Below, piece after piece: positions 7,451 to 15,206 of a DNA stretch of 19,975 nt. Source of the stretch: Planctomycetota bacterium (lineage in GTDB: Bacteria; Planctomycetota; PUPC01; JABMSA01; JAUWKK01). The notes under the pieces are model-generated. The model was not told where the DNA came from. It worked only from the letters and a program-made list of their open reading frames with translations, and ran no database searches. The first letter of the stretch is position 1, and each line of letters begins with the position of its first letter. The position numbers and the translations under genes were made by a program. The stretch is from positions 1 to 19,975 of the forward strand of contig JAUWKK010000008.1 in the NCBI GenBank assembly GCA_030614245.1, read 5' to 3'.

Positions 7451-7544
7451 ACGAGACGGCCCGCATTGCCGCCCGAGGTATTGAGGCGCTACAAGGACGA
7501 TTGCACCAGAATGCTCCGCCTCGCAAGGCGGAAAGCGATATAGT

Positions 7545-7609
7545 TCTCCTGCGAGAGGAGACGGCAGCGAGCGCGCCGCTGAAAGGGGACCCAGCGGAGC
7601 GCTCGCTGC
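7545..7609. repeat. Two stem-loops, one with a 17-bp stem
   Basis: TCTCCT (7545-7550) pairs with AGGAGA (7556-7561). Next, GCAGCGAGCGCGCCGCT (7564-7580) pairs with AGCGGAGCGCTCGCTGC (7593-7609) with one mismatch, around a 12-base loop. No run of T follows, so this is probably a repeat rather than a terminator. It follows the last sigma remnant. Confidence 0.65.
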
Positions 7610-7660
7610 GTTTCAGGGGTCGAGCTTAACGGTTCCGGGCGCCCATAGCAGAAGATCCCC

Positions 7661-7729
7661 TCCTGAGGCGGGCAGGCGGGCCGTAGGCAGGCAGGCACGG
7701 CCAACCGAGGGCGGTTGACCGTGGCACCC
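7661..7729 (+). repeat. Composite repeat: GGCGGGCAGGC block plus hairpin repeat copy 3
   Basis: TCCTGAGGCGGGCAGGCGGG (7661-7680) and a CCGTAGGCAGGCAGG block precede CACGGCCAACCG (7696-7707). That arm pairs with CGGTTGACCGTG (7712-7723), followed by GCACCC. The same succession, TCCTGAGGCGGGCAGGC then the hairpin, recurs at 15301-15354. Confidence 0.7.
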
Positions 7730-7796
7730 GGCGGCGTTCGGCCTCAGGCTATCGCAGCCGACAATCGGCCGCGAAGCGGCCGGGGTATACAGCCTG

Positions 7797-8032
7797 GGGC
7801 TTCGAGCCCCAGGAGTCCGATGATATTACATACGTGCCCTGAAGGGGCACGGCTCTCTTTTCCTTCGCCCCTTCAGGGCGGCTCGTCTTGCTTCGCTCCT
7901 TTACTGGGGCTTCAGCCCCCGGAATCAGACAGTATAATAGCGGTGCCCTGAAGGGGCACAGCAGATGATCCTTTCCTCCGCCCCTTCAGGGCGGCTCGTC
8001 TTGCTTCGCTCTTTTACTGGGGCTGAAGCCCC
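7797..8032 (+). repeat. Tandem pair of about 88-bp units built from CCCTGAAGGGGC palindromes
   Basis: Units lie at 7834-7920 and 7943-8032, starting 109 bases apart. Each begins GTGCCCTGAAGGGGCAC, contains GCCCCTTCAGGGCGGCTCGT and CTTGCTTCGCTC, and ends in a GGGGC...GCCCC hairpin. GCCCTGAAGGGGC and GCCCCTTCAGGGC are exact inverse copies within a unit. The closing hairpin is GGGGCTTCAGCCCC in unit 1 but GGGGCTGAAGCCCC in unit 2, its reverse complement. A related hairpin, GGGGCTTCGAGCCCC, lies at 7797-7811. Confidence 0.8.
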
Positions 8033-8160
8033 AGCCTATATGCCCCCCGGCTCTCAGCGGCTCCGCAGCGAGGAGCAGACGCCTGCTTTACGTGGGGCAA
8101 GCCCTCCAAAGGCGGGCAGGCACCCGATGAACACAGATAATGATTCTTTCTAACCTGTGA

Positions 8161-8208
8161 AGCAGACTTTCCAGTCTGCTGATTAATTGGCAGGCTGGAA
8201 AGCCTGCC
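8161..8208. repeat. Double hairpin with complementary loops
   Basis: AGCAGACT-TTCC-AGTCTGCT (8161-8180) is followed by GGCAGGCT-GGAA-AGCCTGCC (8189-8208). Both stems are perfect 8-bp stems, and the loops TTCC and GGAA are complementary. They lie between two inward-facing AACACAGAT/ATCTGT sequences (8130-8138 and 8219-8224), so they may be nested in another repeat. Confidence 0.75.
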
Positions 8209-8279
8209 CCACGGTGTTCATCTGTCGTTCCATACCCGCCTCAAGCGGACAGACGGGCCATCTCGGCATCCAGACCACC

Positions 8280-8322
8280 TTATCTGTGTTTATCTGTGGT
8301 TCCACTCCCTCCGCAGGCGGGC
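8280..8322 (-). repeat. AACCACAGATAAACACAGATAA repeat next to a GGCGGGCGGG block
   Basis: On the minus strand this reads GGAACCACAGATAAACAC then AGATAA. On the plus strand it is followed by CCGCAGGCGGGCGGG, as at 6668 where the same two repeat types adjoin. Confidence 0.6.
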
Positions 8323-8517
8323 GGGTCCGGTCCAGGGTCATTCGAAAGCCGCTCCGCTTCTGGTCGAAAAAAGTGAAGAATCCGCAGAACTTTTCCATTG
8401 TGCCGTGAAGGGCGGAATACTCTCAGGGCTGCGGGGAAGATACTTTTTCGACGTGCCATAAGTCCGCTCATCACAAGCGGCACCGAACAATGCAACCGGC
8501 TCCGATCATCGACCACC

Positions 8518-8546
8518 TTGCATTCGGTGCGGGGCGGGCCTATACT
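8518..8546 (+). promoter_or_regulatory. Sigma70-like promoter of the PDZ lipoprotein gene
   Basis: TTGCAT (8518-8523), 17 bases, TATACT (8541-8546). The expected transcription start, near 8553, lies between an in-frame upstream ATG (8490) and the GTG at 8586. It therefore supports the later start codon. Confidence 0.6.
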
Positions 8547-8585
8547 CGGCGCAGCGTATCCCGGCTGACTTTCCGAGGGCTCCGC

Positions 8586-9842
8586 GTGCGGAACGCTTGC
8601 GTAATGTTGCTCGTCCTGCTTGCCGCTGTGGGCTGCGAGTCGAATCGGGAGCGGCTGAGAAGGCTGCAGCTCGAGCGGCGGATTCAGATGGAGGTCGTTC
8701 AGTCGTTCCGGCCGCCGGTTGTCGACGCTATTGCGCTGGCAGAGGAACAGCCGTTCGCCGGTGCAGAGCGCGCGGGGCGTGTGCTGGTGAGGCATCCGGC
8801 GGGGATGGCGAAACTGGCCCGTGAGGTGGCCGAGAGGGTCGCGGGGATGTATGGATTCGTCGAGCGGCATACGGCTGTCAGGTGGAGCTTCGGTGTGGTC
8901 ATCGAGTTGATTCGCGTCGATGAAGCCCCTGCGGTGATTGTCGGCGATCGCGTGGAACTGGTCGGTGGCAACTGCCTGGTCAGGCTGTTCGTGCCGGCCG
9001 ACGACGAGACTTTCGCCTCGGTGGTCCGGTCGAATCCACTGTTTCCATACTCGTTCGTTCACGAGATGACGGAGCTCTCGCTGGCCTGCCCCGCACCCGG
9101 CCGCAACCCGCTGCTGCTGGCCGTCGAGATGGACGACAAGCGCATCATCAACCACACGCGATGGTTTCGTGAAGGAATCGCAAACTACGCCGGCGAACTG
9201 GTAACGCGCGATTACTGCGGGGCCGGTCACCGCGAGATCATACACAACCGGCCGTTCGCAGCCGTCCACGATGCCGGCCACCTGCTGGATCAGTGGAACG
9301 GCTTCTCGAACCGCTTCCAGGAGGGGCGATACGAGAAGACCTACTACAACGCGGCGCTCGGGATGATCCTGCAGATTGTCAGGCTCAAAGGCGAAGCCGC
9401 GCTGCGGCGAATGCTCGATGATCTCGACAAGGAGAGTCTGGCCAACGGCGCTGCTATCGAGCGAGCGATGCTGCGGCACGTGGGGATGACGCCGGCACAA
9501 CTGGCAAAGAGCATCACGGTTCCGTTCATCGGCATCGAGCCGCGCGACCTGACCGAAGCACGGGCCAAGAACCTGGGCATAGACGCGCCGTGCGGCGTGG
9601 TTGTGCTCAAGACGCGCCTGTTCTCACCTGCTCGCAAATGCGGCCTCGAGCCGAACGATGCAATCGTAATGAGCAATGGCCGGCCCGTGCAGAGCGGGAG
9701 CCACCTCGAGCGCCTGCTGATGGAGCACGGAATCGACGCCCCGATGCGGCTGACGATCCGGCGTGCAGGACGGCGGATAGTGGTAGCGGTCGAGCCAGTG
9801 CGGCGCCCGCGCCTGAGCCTCCTCGAAGAGAGCTGGCTGTGA
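8586..9842 (+). CDS. Probable lipoprotein with HExxE peptidase-like core and C-terminal PDZ domain
   Basis: The GTG at 8586 is preferred over the in-frame ATG at 8490. GAGGG lies 6 bases upstream, a promoter lies just before, and the protein then begins with a lipoprotein signal (VRNACVMLLVLLAAVGCES, cysteine 17). This gives 418 residues. The middle holds VHEMTELSL (H159, E160, E163) and, about 30 residues on, RWFREGIANYAGEL (E196). This layout matches gluzincin metallopeptidases (HExxH, then a glutamate in an EGxAxY context), but the second histidine is glutamate. The end (about 300-410) is a PDZ domain: GVVVLKTRLFSPARKCGLEP then NDAIVMSNGRPV. A role in envelope protein quality control or substrate binding is plausible. 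Whether it cleaves peptides is uncertain because a zinc ligand seems changed. It stands alone. Confidence 0.75.
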   Translation: MRNACVMLLVLLAAVGCESNRERLRRLQLERRIQMEVVQSFRPPVVDAIALAEEQPFAGAERAGRVLVRHPAGMAKLAREVAERVAGMYGFVERHTAVRWSFGVVIELIRVDEAPAVIVGDRVELVGGNCLVRLFVPADDETFASVVRSNPLFPYSFVHEMTELSLACPAPGRNPLLLAVEMDDKRIINHTRWFREGIANYAGELVTRDYCGAGHREIIHNRPFAAVHDAGHLLDQWNGFSNRFQEGRYEKTYYNAALGMILQIVRLKGEAALRRMLDDLDKESLANGAAIERAMLRHVGMTPAQLAKSITVPFIGIEPRDLTEARAKNLGIDAPCGVVVLKTRLFSPARKCGLEPNDAIVMSNGRPVQSGSHLERLLMEHGIDAPMRLTIRRAGRRIVVAVEPVRRPRLSLLEESWL

Positions 9843-9969
9843 GGAAGGGCGAAACACCGTTTGCGGGCGCGACATTATAGAGTGTATCGTTCTTAGCGCT
9901 ACAACGCCAGATTCTCGCACGGTGCAGCACCCAAAGCCTTGCGAGCCAAGGAGTTGAGAGCTCGCCTAC

Positions 9970-10088
9970 CTTGTCATTCTGAGCGTAGCGAAGAATCTTT
10001 CGCGTGATGGACGCGCGATCTCTTCAGAAGCGTTGGTACGCACTGCATCTACAGCTCGAAAGATTCTTCGTTGCTTCGCGCCTCCTGA
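9970..10088 (+). repeat. Dispersed palindromic repeat, TTGTCATTCTGAGCG type, copy 2
   Basis: TTGTCATTCTGAGCGTAGCG leads into CGAAGAATCTTTCG (9989-10002). Its perfect inverse CGAAAGATTCTTCG lies at 10057-10070, followed by TTGCTTCGCG. The 54 bases between the arms contain ACGCGCG-type short palindromes but no gene. The element matches the minus-strand copy at 6554-6623. I know this sequence type as a dispersed element in many environmental genomes. Confidence 0.7.
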
Positions 10089-10212
10089 GCCCACATGGCC
10101 CGCCTGCCTCAGGCAGGGGCGCCCCCGAGGAAGAGGCTTGATATTCAACTCATGGCGGGCAATAACGGTGAGTCCGAGACCAGGAATTAGTATCATATAA
10201 TGGTATAGGGCC

Positions 10213-10241
10213 TTGACTTTCTATCGGAATCGGTGTATACT
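10213..10241 (+). promoter_or_regulatory. Strong sigma70-like promoter of the large secreted protein gene
   Basis: TTGACT (10213-10218), 17 bases, TATACT (10236-10241). Transcription should start near 10249, leaving a leader of about 90 bases before the ATG at 10339. The -10 is identical to that of the promoter at 8518-8546. Confidence 0.65.
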
Positions 10242-10338
10242 TTAATCATTGGATCTGTATTAACTTGATGGTGGCAAAGTCGGCATGTGGCCGCAGTGCT
10301 ACCCATAACTGTTCCTGATGTGAAGGGGAAGTGTGATC

Positions 10339-13300
10339 ATGTCGATCAAGCGTTACATTCTTATGTTGGCAATCGCCGTGGGCCTGTTTCATGCAGGCAT
10401 TCCAGGCTCGAATGTTTTTGCCGAGGACAACTATGAGCCGAACAACGCGCATACTCAAGCGTATAACTTCAGCGGCTCGCCGGGCGTGTGGCTCAATACG
10501 ATCGATGGATTTGGCGAACAGTGGGACGACGACTGGTATAGGATTGCAGTACCCACCGGGCAGGAATACCTCCATGCAGAGATGACTTTCGACCGGGAGG
10601 TCGGTGATGCCAGCTTCACGCTGTATGATGGCACGGGCGGCATGGTCGCGGGTGCCGGCTGGCTGCAGACCGGCTATGTAATAGAGGTGATTGTGCCCGG
10701 TCCTGGAATCTACTACCTGTTGGCTGCGGGTGGCGGCTCTGGGGTCGCGTATGATCTTTACTGGCAGACCGCTGGCTTCGCGGATGACCCTTATGAGCCG
10801 AACAATGAACCTGGAAGTGCCTATTATCTGACAGATCGGGAAGGCGTGTGGCTCAGCGACATTAACGGCCCTGCATTTGCGTGGGATGACGACTGGTACA
10901 TGCTGCATGTGCCATATGGCAGGCAGCGCCTGGTCGTGGACTTGCAGTTCACCCACGCGCAAGGCAATCTGGATATGCTCTTGCTGGACGAAGGATTGAA
11001 CTGGATACAAGGCGCGTGGTCATATACCGATAACGAGCGCATCGACGTTCTGCTGCTGCAGCCGGGGAACTACTACGTTAATATCTCTACCAACATGGAA
11101 GAACCGCTGTTTGGTGGGATGGGTGCTGCTGAGGGAATGGGGCCGGCGTCGCTGGGGAACTCGTACGATCTCGTTTACCAGACGCGGGAAAGCCCCATGG
11201 CGTGGGTCGATGCCTGCGCAGAGATGGACACCAGGACATCAAGTGATGCCATCAGCGCCGATCCGAGACTTTGGGAAACTGGGTACTACTTAAACTTCAA
11301 CAGCGGCTGGGCCTTGCCGATCACGACCGCCTCTGCTGAGATCACCCTGCCCAATGGCATCACCGACGACGTATGGTCTTCCGCCCCGGCATATCTCCAG
11401 TGGGATGACGCCGACAGCAGTTTGACATGCTTATTCATCGATCCCATCATGGGATGGGCGTCTGTAGGTGTCACAACCGAGCCTTTGTTCTTGCACGAGG
11501 CGTCGGCCGTTTCTGCTGTGCGTCAGACGGTTCCACCCATTTTGACCGATGACGTCCAGACGCAAACGGTAACGGTCGTCTTGACGGTCGAGTCGCCCTT
11601 GGACGGGATCGATAGCGTGTCGGTTTTTATGCCGGTGGACTGGATGGTACCGGAAGGGCTGTCATACGCGGTCACACCGGGGACCATTCCGGCAGGCTTC
11701 TCGGAGGGCTGGCAGCCGGGAATCTTTGCTGCTGATGATCCTTCGACGCTCGTCGTCGGTCAAACGTATCAGTTTGTGGTGGATATAGAGGTGGCCCGCT
11801 CGGGCGGCATGAGCCAGGCGGCGATGGGCGACCTGCTGCACAAGCCCGGTATTGAGATAGAATGCGGCCGGCAAACGGGCACCGCGAGCGCAGTCGGTGT
11901 CGAGATAACAATTGGCGTGGATGAGGGCGTTGCCGCCACTTTCAGGTCAGGTGAGCCTGTTGTGTTCGAGGCGCAGGCGCGTAAGACCCACAGGTTGCGG
12001 TTCGAGTGCATTGCGGCAGCGACGGGACCGCCGACAATAACATCCGATATAATGATCGGCAGGCTCAAGAGGGACAGCCTCCATGGGCCGGTAATGTACG
12101 AGTTCTTCGTCGACATGGACGGGGAAAACGTTACCGGAGCCACCCTGACCACGCCCGGCGGCACCCCATATGAGATGGAGCTATACTTGGAGGACAGCGT
12201 CGAGATCGAGTTCTGGTATGAGTCAGCAAACGAGGCCGATCTTGCGGACTTTGGCCCCGGCACCTACCAGATCGATCTTGTCGGCGGCGACGGGGGCGTC
12301 GTGAGCTATTCCGTCGATCTTGCGGAGGGTACTTACCCGACGCAGATGCCGCAGTTCGATCTGCCAATGGGCTATGAGACTGACGACAGGACGCCGCTCA
12401 TCTCATGGCAGCCCGTGAGCGATCCCGCCATCGACACCGTATACTTCGAGATTGAACAGAATGGCGGGGACTTTGATGACGAGGTGGAGTCTGGAACCGC
12501 CGCAACGGGGTACACCCCGGACCAGGAACTGGATCTCGGCGCATACATGCTCTGGCTGGCCTTCGTGGATAGCGATACGGGAACGACGAACGGAGCCGAC
12601 TACTTCTCGTTCTGGGGCACAGAGGCCACATCCTTCATCAACATCAATGAGACCTATGAGCTGGTCGCGGACAACTTCCTCGACGTCGGGAACCTGTGGC
12701 AGTATGACGTCCACGTTACCATTAACGACGGCATGCCGGCCGATTTCTGCGACACGATGAGCATGGAAGTGGTCGGTGCCGAGAACGTCGAGGGCTTCGA
12801 TACAATGCTCGTCACGATGAACTTCGATCTGACCGGCTACTGGAGCGAAAGGGCCTGGTACTTGACGGACGACCACATTGTTGAGGTGCGCGAGCGGGAT
12901 GATGAGGAAGTCTATCTTGTCAGGGGCGGCGATCCCCTCGAGATGTTCCCGCGCTCGGTTAGCAGCAGCGCCAACGACAGGATGGTAGGCTCGGGTCTGT
13001 ATCGGTTCTGGTGGACACGTCGGCCGCAGCAGACCTCGGACGGAGCTCAGGAGTCTTACATCACCTACCTGCGGCACGAGACCGTGACCGTTCCGGCAGG
13101 CACTTACGATTGTGTTGTTGTCTACCACACGCAGGAGATGTGGGAAGAAGGGTCAGAGGAGATACGTGCTGCCACGTTCTGGCTCTGCCCGAATGTGGGT
13201 ATCGTGAAATCAGAGCAGTCTGAGTTCGAGTGGGACGCCGGGCTGGTGCACCAGATGACGTGGGAACTGACTGCGACGAACGTGGGGCCGAGGGCGCTCT

Positions 13301-15135
13301 ATGTTGACGATAACGCGCCGGACGATCCGGGCCCCGGCGATCCGGCCATCAGCGATCCGAACGAAGACGGCTCGCTGCAGCATCCGTTCGATGCTATTCA
13401 GGAAGCGATCGATGCTGCCGAGGATGGCGACGAGGTGATCGTCCTCGATGGCACCTATACGGGCGAAGGCAACCGCGACATGAGTTTCGGTGGCCGGGCT
13501 GTCACCGTGCGGTCTCAGAATGGCCCCGACAACTGCACCATCGACTGCCAGGGCAATCCCGACGTCGAAGCCGATTGGTACGACGGATTTGACTTCTGGA
13601 CAGGTGAAGGTGAGGACTCGGTTCTCGACGGTTTCACCATTATGAACGGATACATTCTCGGTGGCGGAGCGATCTATTGCGAGCGGACGTCGCCGACGAT
13701 CATAAACAATATCCTTGTCAACAACTCGGCAGGGGCAGGAGCTGGTGGCGCTATTCTCTGCTGGAAGTCCCATCCGTATATTGCGCACAATATCATCCGG
13801 GAGAACACCGCTGCACAGGGAGCAGGCATCTATTGCGAGGACTCCTCGCCGGATATCTACGACAACGAGATCGCATCCAACACGGTTGGCGCCGAATGGG
13901 GAGACGGCGGCGGCATTTCCGTCTGGGACGGCTCCGATCCGATTATCGAAGGCAACATAATCCACAATAACGAAGCAGCAAGTATCGGCGGCTCCGGCGC
14001 CGGCGTATACGTTACCAGTGATTCCTGGCCGTTTATCACAAGGAATGCAATCACCGGCAATACTGCGGGCTTCGCAGGCGGCGGCATCTGCTGCTACCAG
14101 GCATCAGCGCTGATCGAGACCAACATCATCGCCCAAAACGAGGTTCTGAGCCTCGGAGGATACAATGGCAACGGCGGCGGCATCTACTGTGGAGACTCCA
14201 CGTCGGATATCACCAACAATACTGTTACGGCTAACACCGCGGCCACAAATGGCGGCGGCATATACTGCTACGGGGCCTCTCCGACGCTCGTGAACAACAT
14301 ACTCTGGGAGAACCTGGCGGCGGCCGGACACGAGATCGCTCTCGAAAATGCTTCAACGCTGACGATCTCATACTGTGACGTAGACGGCGGCGAAGCCGAG
14401 ACCTCTGCCGCCGGCGGCAGCGCGTTCACCTGGGGCGCCGGAAATATCGATGCCGATCCGCTCTTTACCGGCGATTACTGCCCGAGTCCGGGCAGCCCGT
14501 GTATCGATGCAGGCTTCGGCGATAACGGAGTAACCGTGCCTGTGACGGATTTCGGCGATTTCCCGAGGTTCGACGACCCGAACGTCGAACCGAACACCGG
14601 AAGCGGCACGCCGGATTTCGTTGACATCGGAGCGTATGAGAGACAGCCGGAAGCCGGCCCGCCTGCGGTTGATACCGTCGCGCTCAGCCCGGATGTCCCA
14701 AGCCCCAGGAGTAATGCGTCGCGAATCATCTGGACGGCACTTGCCACCGGCGGGCAGGACCCCGAGTTCATCTTCAAGCTCGATGACGGAAACGGAATAG
14801 TGACGGTGCGCGACTGGGATGCCGGCAACGAGTGGGAATGGACACCCGGCACTCCCGGCGTTTATGCCGTCACCGTCTGGTGCCGCTCGGCAGGCTCGAG
14901 CGAGGAGTTCGAGGCCGAGCAGACGGCCGATCCGTACACGATCGTCCAGGCCGGCGACACTGACGGAGACGAATGTGTGAACGTGATGGACCTGCTGGTC
15001 GTCCGGGGAGCTCTTGGCCAGATAGGCAGTTCAATCAACCCTCCGGGGGCTGATGTGGACTTCGATGGCGTTGTCAACGTGATGGACCTGCTCGCCGTCC
15101 GCGGCACGCTCGGCAGCGGGGCGGGATGCCCGTAG
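10339..15135 (+). CDS. Giant secreted protein: PPC-like repeats, right-handed beta-helix, dockerin-like C-terminus
   Basis: The ATG at 10339 is preferred to an in-frame GTG at 10333 because GAAGGGGAA (10322-10330) is 8 bases before it. The product has 1598 residues. It starts with a signal peptide (residues 1-29, cut near VFA|ED). Two related domains follow, each opening with YEPNN and containing WDDDWY (about 30-140 and 150-285), like bacterial pre-peptidase C-terminal domains. Next come beta-rich domains of unclear type (about 290-985). Residues about 986-1440 begin ALYVDDNAP, continue with HPFDAIQEAIDAAEDGDEV and then with repeated NNI/GGGIYC turns. This is a DUF1565 plus parallel beta-helix, the fold of polysaccharide lyases and adhesins. 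An Ig-like domain precedes a dockerin-like end (1539-1598) with two EF-hand-type loops, DTDGDECVNVMDLL and DVDFDGVVNVMDLL. No catalytic residues were recognised. A surface or extracellular role in binding or polysaccharide processing is inferred. Confidence 0.88.
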   Translation: MSIKRYILMLAIAVGLFHAGIPGSNVFAEDNYEPNNAHTQAYNFSGSPGVWLNTIDGFGEQWDDDWYRIAVPTGQEYLHAEMTFDREVGDASFTLYDGTGGMVAGAGWLQTGYVIEVIVPGPGIYYLLAAGGGSGVAYDLYWQTAGFADDPYEPNNEPGSAYYLTDREGVWLSDINGPAFAWDDDWYMLHVPYGRQRLVVDLQFTHAQGNLDMLLLDEGLNWIQGAWSYTDNERIDVLLLQPGNYYVNISTNMEEPLFGGMGAAEGMGPASLGNSYDLVYQTRESPMAWVDACAEMDTRTSSDAISADPRLWETGYYLNFNSGWALPITTASAEITLPNGITDDVWSSAPAYLQWDDADSSLTCLFIDPIMGWASVGVTTEPLFLHEASAVSAVRQTVPPILTDDVQTQTVTVVLTVESPLDGIDSVSVFMPVDWMVPEGLSYAVTPGTIPAGFSEGWQPGIFAADDPSTLVVGQTYQFVVDIEVARSGGMSQAAMGDLLHKPGIEIECGRQTGTASAVGVEITIGVDEGVAATFRSGEPVVFEAQARKTHRLRFECIAAATGPPTITSDIMIGRLKRDSLHGPVMYEFFVDMDGENVTGATLTTPGGTPYEMELYLEDSVEIEFWYESANEADLADFGPGTYQIDLVGGDGGVVSYSVDLAEGTYPTQMPQFDLPMGYETDDRTPLISWQPVSDPAIDTVYFEIEQNGGDFDDEVESGTAATGYTPDQELDLGAYMLWLAFVDSDTGTTNGADYFSFWGTEATSFININETYELVADNFLDVGNLWQYDVHVTINDGMPADFCDTMSMEVVGAENVEGFDTMLVTMNFDLTGYWSERAWYLTDDHIVEVRERDDEEVYLVRGGDPLEMFPRSVSSSANDRMVGSGLYRFWWTRRPQQTSDGAQESYITYLRHETVTVPAGTYDCVVVYHTQEMWEEGSEEIRAATFWLCPNVGIVKSEQSEFEWDAGLVHQMTWELTATNVGPRALYVDDNAPDDPGPGDPAISDPNEDGSLQHPFDAIQEAIDAAEDGDEVIVLDGTYTGEGNRDMSFGGRAVTVRSQNGPDNCTIDCQGNPDVEADWYDGFDFWTGEGEDSVLDGFTIMNGYILGGGAIYCERTSPTIINNILVNNSAGAGAGGAILCWKSHPYIAHNIIRENTAAQGAGIYCEDSSPDIYDNEIASNTVGAEWGDGGGISVWDGSDPIIEGNIIHNNEAASIGGSGAGVYVTSDSWPFITRNAITGNTAGFAGGGICCYQASALIETNIIAQNEVLSLGGYNGNGGGIYCGDSTSDITNNTVTANTAATNGGGIYCYGASPTLVNNILWENLAAAGHEIALENASTLTISYCDVDGGEAETSAAGGSAFTWGAGNIDADPLFTGDYCPSPGSPCIDAGFGDNGVTVPVTDFGDFPRFDDPNVEPNTGSGTPDFVDIGAYERQPEAGPPAVDTVALSPDVPSPRSNASRIIWTALATGGQDPEFIFKLDDGNGIVTVRDWDAGNEWEWTPGTPGVYAVTVWCRSAGSSEEFEAEQTADPYTIVQAGDTDGDECVNVMDLLVVRGALGQIGSSINPPGADVDFDGVVNVMDLLAVRGTLGSGAGCP

Positions 15136-15177
15136 CCCCGCGCAGAGCAGGTGACAGTAGACAATCTGAACCTTTCG

Positions 15178-15206
15178 ACTGTTCCACTGTTCCACTGTTC
15201 CACTGT
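15178..15206. repeat. Short tandem repeat, unit ACTGTTCC
   Basis: ACTGTTCC occurs three times without interruption, followed by ACTGT. Copy number of such tracts can change by slippage. It lies 43 bases after the stop of the large secreted protein gene. Confidence 0.8.

Larger units (their letters stand above)
6948..7543 (+). pseudogene. ECF sigma factor, disrupted by hairpin repeats and frameshifts
   Basis: Pieces of one ECF sigma factor can be read in order. Piece 1, MARSDAELVASTLKGERMAF then RELVLRYSAFACA (6948-7046), is the start of region 2. Piece 2, ATIGRIDEA (about 7146-7172), is in another frame. Piece 3, DITQEAVLKALKGLHSLQKP then DRFGSWLYGITRNMCLAWLR (7174-7293), is region 2.2-2.4. 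A linker with ERNERRREIRRAM ends near 7413. Piece 4, LPPEVLRRYKDDCTRM then LRLARRKAI (7466-7540), is in a third frame. A repeat insert (about 7047-7145) carries hairpins and leads to an in-frame TAG at 7152. A second palindrome insert lies at about 7421-7450. Frameshifts fall near 7170 and 7458. Most of region 4, needed for -35 recognition, is absent. The product cannot be a working sigma factor unless several sequencing errors are invoked, and those would not explain the repeat insertions. Confidence 0.8.
7544..8585. other. Gene-free repeat region of about 1 kb
   Basis: No ORF here looks like a gene. Almost the whole stretch is made of short palindromic repeats of at least five types, listed separately. 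The last 70 bases carry the promoter of the PDZ lipoprotein gene. Confidence 0.65.
9843..10338. other. Intergenic gap with one palindromic repeat and a promoter
   Basis: Bases 9843-9969 show nothing recognisable. The rest holds the repeat at 9970-10088, a CCTGCC-TCA-GGCAGG palindrome (10103-10117) and the promoter at 10213-10241. No gene is seen. Confidence 0.6.

Noticed and set aside
8280..9500. Long minus-strand ORF (406 codons) opposite the PDZ lipoprotein gene
   Set aside because: It runs antisense to a gene with a lipoprotein signal, PDZ domain and promoter. Its product is rich in Arg, His and Pro with no domain, as expected of a GC-rich shadow frame.
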